A stretch of 17,799 nt of DNA from Chthonomonas sp035294505 (GTDB taxonomy: Bacteria > Armatimonadota > Chthonomonadetes > Chthonomonadales > Chthonomonadaceae). Every line of letters begins with the position of its first letter. Positions within the stretch are counted from its first letter, which is position 1. A program made the translations under genes and the position numbers. The DNA lies in assembly GCF_035294505.1 (NCBI RefSeq), contig NZ_DATGKU010000022.1, positions 1-17,799 on the forward strand. The letters are read 5' to 3'. This document shows positions 1 through 7,123 of the stretch, piece after piece. A model generated the notes under the pieces. The model was given only the letters and a program-made list of their open reading frames with translations, made no database searches and had not been told where the DNA came from.

Positions 1-1
1 T

Positions 2-409
2 TATCCCCCCGCACCAGGAAGCCTGCGTATAGACCCTCCAGTTGTCCATATTACCAAAGACCAGGCGGCTAAAAGCGCTCTAGAAGCCCTTAAACAGGCC
101 ATTACACAAGGTCATACCTTCATACGAACCGCTCCACCCGGGGGAAGAGTACCTCCACGTAACATCATACAGCCAGGAACAAGCGAATTAACAATAACAC
201 GTATGAATTTATGCTATGCGGCTGTAGAGCGAAGCCCTCATCGGTTTCGTCTCCATCTATGCTGGGTTGTAGATTTCGACCAAATGGCTCATGGGAAACC
301 GGTGCCCTTGAATGCCTTACAGTATACAACCGAGGTAGACGTGGACGCAGCAACCGGACGTGTTATGCTTATTGAATGGCCTGTACCCTTTTTTACATCA
401 CTCAAATAG
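2..409 (+). CDS. 3' end of a protein with a PepSY-like C-terminus (partial)
   Basis: The frame is open from the left edge of the window to a TAG at 407-409, giving about 135 residues with no stop, so the start lies upstream of the window. The first in-frame ATG visible, at 203, falls in the middle of continuous coding sequence and is probably not the start. The visible part begins with a Pro-rich stretch, then an Ala/Lys/Gln-rich helix (about residues 19-35). It ends with beta-type sequence including TTEVDVDAATGRVMLIEW, the strand-turn-strand pattern seen at the end of PepSY-type and propeptide-like domains of secreted proteins. That family link rests on one short motif and is tentative. The function is unknown. 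A dispersed repeat begins about 63 bases after the stop and no clear intrinsic terminator follows. Confidence 0.6.
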   Translation, partial: YPPAPGSLRIDPPVVHITKDQAAKSALEALKQAITQGHTFIRTAPPGGRVPPRNIIQPGTSELTITRMNLCYAAVERSPHRFRLHLCWVVDFDQMAHGKPVPLNALQYTTEVDVDAATGRVMLIEWPVPFFTSLK

Positions 410-472
410 CCCAGCACCTCTCAACGGGAATTGTAGTTGGAGATACCTTAAAGACACCGACTTCTTAATGTG

Positions 473-577
473 ACACTCCACCCGGTCAAAAGTCTAACGA
501 CTTCGCGCAGCTGCCTACGAGCTACGCGAACATGGTAGGGTGGGCACAAACTACCCCTACAGACGCCTCTCCTTCTG
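473..577 (+). repeat. Dispersed intergenic repeat, copy 1
   Basis: Bases 473-534 align without gaps to 10474-10535, with 49 of 62 positions identical by hand count, including the block GAGCTACGCG. After this core the two copies diverge, then both contain CTACCCCTAC (551-560 here) and CCTTCTG (571-577 here). Bases 535-560 can form an imperfect hairpin (GTAGGG-TGG with CTACCCCTAC). No open frame of coding quality runs through it. Both copies lie just after a gene stop on the same strand and flank the seven-gene operon. This looks like an old member of a dispersed non-coding repeat family rather than a mobile element with its own gene. Confidence 0.65.
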
Positions 578-619
578 AATAAACTGGTACACGGACTGAT
601 TGCGCGATACGACCGGATA

Positions 620-671
620 GTAGGGGCGGGTTTGAAACCCGCCCCTACATGTGGTTCAAACCCGCCCCTAC
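620..671. repeat. GTAGGGGCGGG palindrome with two competing hairpins
   Basis: Bases 620-633 (GTAGGGGCGGGTTT) are the exact reverse complement of 635-648, a perfect 29-base palindrome around G634. The same left arm extended to 636 (17 bases) is also the exact reverse complement of 655-671, so the left arm can pair with either of two right arms, but not both at once. Short palindromes of this GTAGGGG...CCCCTAC type are REP- or MITE-like intergenic repeats in several bacterial groups. A related 11-bp version occurs at 10553-10581. No T tract follows, so it is not a classical terminator. Confidence 0.75.
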
Positions 672-683
672 TGCCCCAAGAAG

Positions 684-706
684 CCGTGCCGTTTTAACGG
701 CTACGG
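684..706. other. Small intergenic hairpin
   Basis: CCGTGCCGT (684-692) pairs with ACGGC-T-ACGG (697-706) around a TTTA loop, giving nine base pairs with one bulged T. It lies about 100 bases upstream of the first operon gene and just after the larger palindrome. No T tract follows. It may be part of the repeat cluster or a leader structure of the operon transcript. No convincing -35/-10 pair was found between 410 and 807. Confidence 0.3.
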
Positions 707-807
707 AGTGTCACAAGCACACCCTCCCCCTGCAAAAAGGCCTGCCGTCTTCCGATAAAAGAAAAAGGATGAAGCGATAAACTGACCCAAGGAAGAGGGC
801 ATCGGCC

Positions 808-1767
808 TTGAACGCAAACGACATTCCGCTGAGACGCTCCCTCCTCGTTACCGGAGCAGCGGGCTACCTAGGAGCCGTGTTTTGTGAGCAAGCCCTGCAA
901 GCGGGCTATCATGTTGTAGGAGTAGACAACCTACTCTACAACCAACCTAGCCTTCTACATCTCTGCAGTCATCCAAACTTCGATTTCGTCCAAGGCGACA
1001 TACGCGACAAGCAGCTCATGTGCTCGCTTCTACGTCGTGCCGATGCCATCGTCAACTTCGCCGGCATCGTGGGCGCCCCAGCCTGTGATCGCGACCCTTG
1101 GTTGGCGCGTGAGGTCAATTTCGAGGCCGTAAAACAGCTCAATCGCCTTCGTAGTCCTCAGCAACTCTTCCTCCAGCCCACCAGCAACAGCGGCTATGGC
1201 ACTAAATCCGGTGAGACCTTCTGTACAGAAGATACCCCTCTCGAACCTATCTCCCTCTATGGACGCACCAAAGTGGAGGCCGAGTCGGAGCTGCTGGCCA
1301 GCGCAAACGCCATCTCTCTACGCCTAGCCACGGTGTTTGGCCCCTCGCCGCGAATGCGCCTCGACCTCCTCGTGAACCATTTCGTCTATGCGGCCGTTAC
1401 CGATCGCTACCTTGTGCTTTTCGAAGCAGGCTTCAAGCGCAACTACGTGCACATTCGCGATGTGGCCGATGGCTTTCTGTTCTGTTTAGAGCATGCCGAC
1501 CGGATGGTGGGGCAAGCCTACAACCTAGGCCTCGACAGCGCCAACCTTTCCAAATACGAGCTGGCGTTAAAAGTGAAGGCGTTCGTTCCCGAATTTCATA
1601 TTGTCTGCTCCGAAATAGGCTCCGACCCCGATAAGCGCAACTACATCGTTTCCAGCGAAAAGCTCAGGCGCATGGGCTTTGAGACTAAAAGAGGCCTGGA
1701 AGAGGGCATTCAAGAGCTGCTGAAAGCCTACGCGCTTTTGGGGCGACGACCCTTTAGGAATATCTAA
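808..1767 (+). CDS. NAD-dependent epimerase/dehydratase (extended SDR), sugar-nucleotide modification
   Basis: This 319-residue protein has the usual length and layout of extended short-chain dehydrogenases that act on nucleotide sugars in the cytoplasm. It shows the NAD-binding loop TGAAGYLG (residues 15-22), an acidic residue ending the second strand (D40, favouring NAD over NADP), GDIRD (63-67), the segment IVGAPACDRDP typical of a sugar-epimerase subgroup in surface-polysaccharide loci, and the catalytic YGRTK (Y151, K155). The TTG start at 808 is chosen because GGAAGAGGG (791-799) lies at good spacing and the Rossmann loop follows at the normal distance. No better ATG exists upstream in frame. 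It is the first gene of a seven-gene operon, with 15 bases to the next. Whether it is an epimerase, reductase or dehydratase, and its exact substrate, cannot be told from sequence. Confidence 0.85.
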   Translation: MNANDIPLRRSLLVTGAAGYLGAVFCEQALQAGYHVVGVDNLLYNQPSLLHLCSHPNFDFVQGDIRDKQLMCSLLRRADAIVNFAGIVGAPACDRDPWLAREVNFEAVKQLNRLRSPQQLFLQPTSNSGYGTKSGETFCTEDTPLEPISLYGRTKVEAESELLASANAISLRLATVFGPSPRMRLDLLVNHFVYAAVTDRYLVLFEAGFKRNYVHIRDVADGFLFCLEHADRMVGQAYNLGLDSANLSKYELALKVKAFVPEFHIVCSEIGSDPDKRNYIVSSEKLRRMGFETKRGLEEGIQELLKAYALLGRRPFRNI

Positions 1768-1782
1768 CGGCGAGAACCTATC

Positions 1783-2859
1783 ATGATCATCAGTAGAACT
1801 CCCTATCGCATCTCTTTTTTCGGTGGAGGAACCGACTATCCTTCCTGGTTTCGCACCTACGGCGGCGCCGTGCTTGCCGCCACCATTGACAAATACTGCT
1901 ATCTCTGCTGTCGCTATCTTCCCCCTTTCTTCGACTTTCGCTATCGGGTGGTCTATGCGCGAACCGAGAGCACAACAACAGTGGACGCCATTGAACATCC
2001 GGCGGTGCGAGAGGTCCTACGGTTTTTGCAGATAGAACGAGGCCTTTCTATTCAACACGATGGCGATCTGCCGGCACGTAGCGGCATGGGCTCCAGTTCC
2101 GCCTTCACCGTGGGATTGCTGAACGCCCTTCATGCCCTCATGGGACAGATCGCTTCACAACAGCAGCTAGCCCAAGAGGCCATCGAAGTTGAACAGGAGC
2201 GCCTGAAAGAGACGGTCGGCTGCCAAGACCAGATTATGGCCGCCTACGGAGGCATTAATCACATCACCTTTTTACCGGACAGTCAATTTCTCGTGAGACC
2301 GGTTACCCTCGCCCCAGAACGACTCGCGGAGTTAGACGCGAGCCTTATGCTGTTTTACACGGGGGTAAAACGCACGGCTGCTCAAGTGGCCGAGACCTAT
2401 GTGCAACATCTCAGCGCCAAAAAACAGCAGTTACGGGTTATGAAAGCTCTCGTCGAGGAGGGCCTTTCTATATTAACCGGCCAGCGCGACCTTAAAGAGT
2501 TCGGCGAGTTGCTGCACGAGGGTTGGGAGCTAAAGCGCTCCCTCAGCAATGCGGTGAGCAACCCGCGCATTGACGCCATCTATGAGGCCGCACGCAAGGC
2601 AGGGGCTCTCGGTGGAAAAATCACCGGGGCCGGAGGAGGAGGTTTTCTCCTGCTCTTCGTGCCTCCAGAACAGCAACCTGCCGTGAAAGAGGCACTTGCC
2701 AACCTCATCCACGTGCCTTTCCACTTCGACTTCTCCGGCAGTCGCATTATCTACTTCGACCCAGAAACCGACTACGCCATCGTGGAGCAAGAACGAATGC
2801 GGCAACCGCTCACCGAATTTGAGGAGCTAGCCGTCACCACGCCGCCACAGGCTGCTTAG
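1783..2859 (+). CDS. GHMP-family sugar kinase, HddA-like (heptose-7-phosphate 1-kinase family)
   Basis: This 358-residue protein opens with RTPYRISFFGGGTDYP (residues 5-20), the signature of the D-glycero-D-manno-heptose-7-phosphate 1-kinase branch of the GHMP kinases. The ATP-binding motif PARSGMGSSSAFTVG is at 97-111, the conserved ETVGCQDQIMAAYGG segment with the likely catalytic D149 at 143-157, and the C-terminal GGKITGAGGGGFLL motif at 277-290. Family members phosphorylate an anomeric hydroxyl so that a nucleotidyltransferase can then make the nucleotide sugar. No such transferase (HddC) or sedoheptulose-phosphate isomerase (GmhA) is in the window, so the true substrate may be a heptose phosphate or another free sugar. 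The ATG follows the preceding stop by 15 bases, with a weak GGCGAG ribosome site. Ten bases separate it from the next gene. Confidence 0.88.
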   Translation: MIISRTPYRISFFGGGTDYPSWFRTYGGAVLAATIDKYCYLCCRYLPPFFDFRYRVVYARTESTTTVDAIEHPAVREVLRFLQIERGLSIQHDGDLPARSGMGSSSAFTVGLLNALHALMGQIASQQQLAQEAIEVEQERLKETVGCQDQIMAAYGGINHITFLPDSQFLVRPVTLAPERLAELDASLMLFYTGVKRTAAQVAETYVQHLSAKKQQLRVMKALVEEGLSILTGQRDLKEFGELLHEGWELKRSLSNAVSNPRIDAIYEAARKAGALGGKITGAGGGGFLLLFVPPEQQPAVKEALANLIHVPFHFDFSGSRIIYFDPETDYAIVEQERMRQPLTEFEELAVTTPPQAA

Positions 2860-2869
2860 GAAAACCTCT

Positions 2870-3823
2870 ATGAACCTAGATAAACACACAAAGATTTGGA
2901 TAGCCGGCTCCGATACGTTCCTAGGCGCCGCACTGTTAAGAGCCTTTCAACGAGCCGGCTATACCCATTGTTTGGGCGACCCCACAGGCATAGACCTCAC
3001 CGACCCAGCCGATGTGGAGATGCTGCTAGCTCGCTTTAGGCCCACCGTCGTTCTCGTTGCGGCAGGGCTTTCCGGCGGGATCGGGTTGAATAAACGTCAG
3101 CCGGCCAACCTTATGACACACAATCTTCAGATGATCACCAATATCCTTCCGGCGGCGCACTGCTTTGGGGTAAAGCGGCTGCTCTACTTCGCAAGCTCGT
3201 GCATCTATCCGAGAGAGTGCCCCATGCCGGCACGTGAGGAGATGTTGATGACCGGCCCCATGGAACCGACCAGCGAGTTCTACTCCACGGCAAAACTGAC
3301 CGGAGTGAAACTCTGTGAGGCATTTCATCGGCAGTACGGCGCCGATTTCTTCGGCGTGATCCCCACAAACCTCTACGGCCCTCAAGATGTCTTAGACCCT
3401 GAACGCGCCCATGTCGTAGGTGCCCTGCTAAACCGCATTGGCTGGGCGAAACAGATGCAGTTGCCGGAAGTGCAAGTTTGGGGCACAGGCAACGCACAAC
3501 GCGAGCTGCTGCATGTGGATGACGCGGCCGAGGCGGCTGTGCTGCTAACGGAGCGCTACGCGGGAGGGAAGCCGGTGAATATCGGAGGTGGCGAAGTGTA
3601 TAGCGTTCGTGAGCTGGCCGAAAAAATCGGCGAGGTGGTTGGCTACACAGGACGCCTCTGCTTCGATACCTCGCGACCGGACGGTGCTCCCTACAAGGCG
3701 CTTGATGGGCGTATCCTGGGTGAGATGGGGTGGAGACCGCGGCGCACATTGGTCGAGGGGTTGCAAGAGATGTGGCACCACTTCTTAGAGCTGCTCTCCG
3801 GCGAGCAGCGCAAAGTGGCTTAG
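2870..3823 (+). CDS. GDP-L-fucose-synthase/ColC-like epimerase-reductase
   Basis: The 317-residue protein matches GDP-4-keto-6-deoxymannose epimerase/reductase (Fcl/WcaG) along its length. It has SSCIYP (109-114) with the epimerase cysteine C111, the Y138-x3-K142 pair, PTNLYGPQD, the conserved histidine H181 in AHVVGALL, WGTGNAQRELLHVDDAA, and the RPDGAPYKALD segment. These residues are those used by Fcl for C3/C5 epimerisation and C4 reduction, so it should be active. The glycine loop is unusual: it reads GSDTFLG (13-19), whereas Fcl has GHRGMVG, so the middle glycine of GxxGxxG is lost. ColC of the colitose pathway is a relative, and a ColD-like enzyme lies downstream, so a GDP-4-keto-3,6-dideoxy sugar is a possible substrate. 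The ribosome site AGGA overlaps the stop of the kinase gene, and the gene ends 3 bases before the E1 alpha gene. Confidence 0.87.
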   Translation: MNLDKHTKIWIAGSDTFLGAALLRAFQRAGYTHCLGDPTGIDLTDPADVEMLLARFRPTVVLVAAGLSGGIGLNKRQPANLMTHNLQMITNILPAAHCFGVKRLLYFASSCIYPRECPMPAREEMLMTGPMEPTSEFYSTAKLTGVKLCEAFHRQYGADFFGVIPTNLYGPQDVLDPERAHVVGALLNRIGWAKQMQLPEVQVWGTGNAQRELLHVDDAAEAAVLLTERYAGGKPVNIGGGEVYSVRELAEKIGEVVGYTGRLCFDTSRPDGAPYKALDGRILGEMGWRPRRTLVEGLQEMWHHFLELLSGEQRKVA

Positions 3824-3826
3824 AAT

Positions 3827-4819
3827 GTGAAAATGAAGGAGAAATCTTTAGAGATGCTGGTGCGTTTCTATCGCGCGCTCTATCGCATACGCCGTGTCGA
3901 AGAGGAGATCGCTCGGATTTACCCCACCGATAAGATCAAAAGCCCGTGCCATCTGTCTATCGGCCAGGAGGCCATCGCTGTAGCTGTATGCGAGGCGCTT
4001 CAGCCGGAAGATGTGGTGTTTATGACCTATCGCGGGCATGCCCACTACCTTGCCAAGGGCGGCGATTTGAATCGCATGATCGCCGAGCTTTACGGCAAAG
4101 CCACCGGTTGCGCCAAAGGGAAAGGCGGCTCGATGCATCTGGTGGATGCCGAAGTGGGGGTTATGGGCGCCTCTGCAGTGGTGGGTACCTCGTTACCCCA
4201 ATCGGTAGGCTATGCCTATGCCCTTAAAGTACGCAGGTCCAACGCCATTGTGGCCAGCTTTTTTGGAGACGGGGCCACCGAGGAAGGTGCCGCGCACGAA
4301 AGCCTCAACTTCGCTGCCTTAAAGCGTCTGCCGGTGCTCTTCGTTTGTGAGAACAACGGCTATGCGATCCATTCTCGTCAGCAAGCGCGACAGGCCAATC
4401 CAGACCTCTGCACCTGGGCCGGCTCCTACGGCCTGCCAACTGCAAAAGCCGATAGCAACGACATCTTCGGCCTTTATGAAACGGCTCAACAGGCCGTCGA
4501 GTACGTACGACGCGGGCGCGGCCCCTACTTTCTTGAATGCCTTACCTACCGTTGGAAAGAGCATGTGGGGCCAGGAGACGATTTCCATGCCGGCTATCGC
4601 TCGCCGGATGAGTTACAGCCATGGCAGGAGAAAGACCCGTTGCGCGTGCTGGCCCAACAGCTAGAGCCTGCGATACGTTGCGCCTTAGAGACGGAAGTCG
4701 AAAAGGAGATTGCGACGGCTTTCGCTTTCGCCGAAGAGTCGCCCTGGCCTAACCCATCAGAACTATTTACCGATACCTTCCACGAGGTGCAACATGGAGC
4801 GATTGTTAACGTGCGCTGA
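3827..4819 (+). CDS. Thiamine-diphosphate 2-oxoacid dehydrogenase E1-like, alpha subunit (orphan)
   Basis: At 330 residues this is the size of bacterial pyruvate/acetoin dehydrogenase E1 alpha. It shows CHLSIGQEAIAVAV (41-54), YRGHAHYLAKGG (68-79), the KGKGGSMHL segment, and the ThDP/Mg motif GDGATEEG...ENNGYA (147-180). The E1 alpha/beta pair normally decarboxylates a 2-oxoacid and passes the acyl group to E2 lipoamide. No E2 or E3 gene is present and the pair lies inside a sugar operon. Transfer of the activated two-carbon unit to a keto-sugar is therefore inferred, as proposed for AviB1/AviB2 in avilamycin biosynthesis. Start choice is uncertain: GTG 3827 and ATG 3833 both have weak ribosome sites. 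ATG 3854 is preceded by AAGGAG (3836-3841) but with a long 12-base spacer. The gene overlaps the beta subunit gene by 26 bases, which fits coupled translation of the two subunits. Confidence 0.9.
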   Translation: MKMKEKSLEMLVRFYRALYRIRRVEEEIARIYPTDKIKSPCHLSIGQEAIAVAVCEALQPEDVVFMTYRGHAHYLAKGGDLNRMIAELYGKATGCAKGKGGSMHLVDAEVGVMGASAVVGTSLPQSVGYAYALKVRRSNAIVASFFGDGATEEGAAHESLNFAALKRLPVLFVCENNGYAIHSRQQARQANPDLCTWAGSYGLPTAKADSNDIFGLYETAQQAVEYVRRGRGPYFLECLTYRWKEHVGPGDDFHAGYRSPDELQPWQEKDPLRVLAQQLEPAIRCALETEVEKEIATAFAFAEESPWPNPSELFTDTFHEVQHGAIVNVR

Positions 4820-5840
4820 GGCCATTCGTGAGGCCACCGAACAGGAGATGGCACGCGACCCCAGGGTGCTGGTTTTGGGACAAGGCGTGGACGATTTTCG
4901 CGGTATCTACGGCACCACGAAAGGACTGGCGCAGACATTCGGCGCAGACCGCGTGTTCGATACCCCCCTGGCCGAAGATGGGATGACCGGAGTGGCCATC
5001 GGCGCCGCCCTTGCCGGAATGCGCCCCATCCATGTGCATATTCGCATGGACTTCCTCCTGCTCTGTATGAACCAACTCATCAACATCGCCGCCAAAAGCA
5101 GCTATATGTTCGGTGGCTCGCTGCATGTGCCGTTGGTGGTGCGTAGCGTCATCGGGCGCAGTTGGGGGCAAGGAGCACAACATTCGCAAGGGCTTCACGC
5201 CCTCTTCATGCATATTCCCGGGCTAAAAGTGGTGGCCCCAAGCACCCCCTACGATGCGAAGGGGCTTCTCATCGAGGCCATCCGCGACGACAATCCGGTG
5301 ATCTTCGTGGAGCATCGCATGGTGCATGCCCTTAAAGGCCATGTGCCGGAAGAGAGCTATACGGTTCCATTCGGCCGTGCACGCATCCTGGAGGAGGGAG
5401 ACGATATCACTCTGGTCGGCATCTCGCACATGGTGGTAGAGTGCCTTCGAGCTGCACGGTGTTTGACTCAAATAGGCCTCCGAGCCGAGGTCATAGACCC
5501 CGTGTCGCTAAGCCCCCTAGACGCCGAAACCATTGTAAAATCGGTGCGAAAAACCGGAAAGCTTCTTGTTGTAGATACGGGGTGGACATCCTGCGGCGCC
5601 GGTGCAGAGATAGTGACTCAGGTGGCCGAGCGACTGCAGGGCGTACAAGATTTTCGGTTTGCGCGCATGGGCTACCAGCCTGTTCCGTGCCCTACGACAC
5701 CGGTTCTTGAGGAACTCTTCTATCCAAACCCGCAAACCATCGCTGCCACGGCCGCACGTCTTGTGCGTGGGGAAGCCCACGACTGGATGCCGGAAAAAAT
5801 AGAAGCACCCGAACTCGTTCAATTCAAAGGACCTTTCTAA
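4794..5840 (+). CDS. Thiamine-diphosphate 2-oxoacid dehydrogenase E1-like, beta subunit (orphan)
   Basis: ATG 4794 is preferred: GAGGTG sits 4 bases upstream and residue 1 then begins the normal E1 beta N-terminus. Extending the frame to 4710 would add 28 residues read from inside the alpha gene. The 348-residue product has FDTPLAEDGMTGVAIGAAL with the ThDP-activating glutamate E61, AQHSQGLHA with H130, PGLKVVAPSTPYDAKGLL, and the C-terminal GWTSCGAGAEI segment. It should form an alpha2beta2 tetramer with the preceding product. One feature stands out. The active-site-proximal segment that usually reads RPxxExxxxDF is RPIHVHIRMDF here, with V81 where most E1 beta proteins have glutamate. This may mark a changed acceptor, in line with the absence of E2. 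One base separates it from the next gene. Confidence 0.9.
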   Translation: MERLLTCAEAIREATEQEMARDPRVLVLGQGVDDFRGIYGTTKGLAQTFGADRVFDTPLAEDGMTGVAIGAALAGMRPIHVHIRMDFLLLCMNQLINIAAKSSYMFGGSLHVPLVVRSVIGRSWGQGAQHSQGLHALFMHIPGLKVVAPSTPYDAKGLLIEAIRDDNPVIFVEHRMVHALKGHVPEESYTVPFGRARILEEGDDITLVGISHMVVECLRAARCLTQIGLRAEVIDPVSLSPLDAETIVKSVRKTGKLLVVDTGWTSCGAGAEIVTQVAERLQGVQDFRFARMGYQPVPCPTTPVLEELFYPNPQTIAATAARLVRGEAHDWMPEKIEAPELVQFKGPF

Positions 5841-5841
5841 C

Positions 5842-7113
5842 ATGACCGCCCAACCGAACTACCGTTCCAAAGAACGCCTCCTAGCGAGCGAAACACCCGT
5901 CCCTGCTTCGGTCTCAGCTGCCATTGTGGCCTCCCGTCTAAACTGGCCGCTCATGCAGAACAACCTAACACGTGCCGATCTCGACGCCGTCATTGCACTG
6001 CTGCAGCAGGAAGACCCCAAGCTGACGCATGGAGAGCACGTTTTGGCCTTCGAGGAAGAGTGGTCGCGTTGGCTCGGTGTTCGCTATAGCGTTATGGTGA
6101 ACTCGGGCGCGTCGGCTAACTTGCTCACGATGACGGCATTGCGTCTGCTGAAAGGGCCTGGTGAGGTCATCGTGCCCACCATTACCTGGGTCTCCGACAT
6201 CGCCTCTGTTCTACAATGCGGTTTTACCCCCGTTTTTGTGGATATTGACCCTCATACCCTCGGTATGGACACCCGCCAAGTTCTGCAGAAACTAGGGCCA
6301 AACACGCGCGCCGTCTTTCTCACCCATGTGCTCGGCTATAATGCGCTCACAGACGAGCTGCTCGATGAACTAGAGCAGCGCGGTATTCCTCTCATCGAAG
6401 ATGTGTGCGAGTCGTATGGCGCCACCTTCAAGGGACGCAAATTAGGCACTTTTGGCCTTATGAGCAACTTCTCCTTCTATTATGCGCACCATCTTACCAC
6501 CATCGAGGGGGGCATGATCTCCACCAACTCCGAGGAGCTTTACGAGATGTTGCGAATGCTGCGCTCGCATGGCATGGTGCGCGAAGCTCACTCAAGAAAC
6601 TGGCGCCACAGCTATAGTCGGCGCCACCCCGATCTCAACCCCGATTTCATATTCGCCTACCCCGGCTATAACGTGAGGCCAACCGAAATCAACGCCGTCA
6701 TCGGCCGCTCACAGCTTCGACGCCTCGACGAAAACAACGAAAAACGACGTGAGAACCTGCGCATCTTTCTAGAAAACCTCGACCCCAAAAAGTACTTTAC
6801 CGAGTTCCGTACGGAGGGTAGCTGCAGCTACGCGCTCACGCTTGTATTACGTGAACCCGATGAGGCGCTCTGCGCCAACGTCATGCTCACGCTGCGCGCT
6901 CACGGGGTGGAGTTCCGCCGAGGCACGGCCGGAGGAGGGAACCAGCTGCGCCAGCCTTATTTAGAAAATATCGTCCCCCGCGGCATCTGGCACGACTACC
7001 CAGAGGCCGATCATATCCACTTTTACGGTTTTTACATCGGCAACTACCCCTCTCTTGAACGCCAGAAGATCGAACAACTGTGCGCGCTGCTAAACTCGCT
7101 TTCGGGCAACTAA
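5842..7113 (+). CDS. ColD-like PLP-dependent sugar 3-dehydrase (DegT/DnrJ/EryC1 fold, Lys replaced by His)
   Basis: This 423-residue protein has the DegT/DnrJ aminotransferase fold: MVNSGASANLL (85-95, PLP phosphate), EDVCES with D187 (PLP ring nitrogen), and GYNVRPTEINAVIG. The position of the Schiff-base lysine reads FYYAHHLTTIEGG, so H216 replaces Lys. This swap defines the dehydrases ColD (GDP-4-keto-6-deoxymannose 3-dehydratase) and DdhC/RfbH, which remove the C3 hydroxyl rather than aminate. The match to ColD is broad (NWPL start, GTFGLMxxF, HH-x-x-T-x-EGG, RSHGMVR, PGYNVRP, and a closing FYIGNYPSL segment). DdhC needs a clustered-cysteine [2Fe-2S] site. The cysteines here are few and not clustered (C126, C189, C328, C344), so the ColD mechanism with glutamate as amino donor is likelier. 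AAAGGA (5826-5831) serves the ATG. The gene lies between the E1 pair and the glycosyltransferase. Confidence 0.88.
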   Translation: MTAQPNYRSKERLLASETPVPASVSAAIVASRLNWPLMQNNLTRADLDAVIALLQQEDPKLTHGEHVLAFEEEWSRWLGVRYSVMVNSGASANLLTMTALRLLKGPGEVIVPTITWVSDIASVLQCGFTPVFVDIDPHTLGMDTRQVLQKLGPNTRAVFLTHVLGYNALTDELLDELEQRGIPLIEDVCESYGATFKGRKLGTFGLMSNFSFYYAHHLTTIEGGMISTNSEELYEMLRMLRSHGMVREAHSRNWRHSYSRRHPDLNPDFIFAYPGYNVRPTEINAVIGRSQLRRLDENNEKRRENLRIFLENLDPKKYFTEFRTEGSCSYALTLVLREPDEALCANVMLTLRAHGVEFRRGTAGGGNQLRQPYLENIVPRGIWHDYPEADHIHFYGFYIGNYPSLERQKIEQLCALLNSLSGN

Positions 7114-7123
7114 GGAAAAGACC

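Noticed and set aside
620..648. Intrinsic terminator for the gene ending at 409
   Set aside because: The stem is perfect but no T tract follows and it lies over 200 bases after the stop. A repeat element explains it better.
3135..3749. 204-residue open frame on the minus strand
   Set aside because: It lies wholly inside the strongly supported GDP-fucose-synthase-like gene, is rich in Arg, Pro, His and Ser, and has no family motif, so it is a shadow frame.
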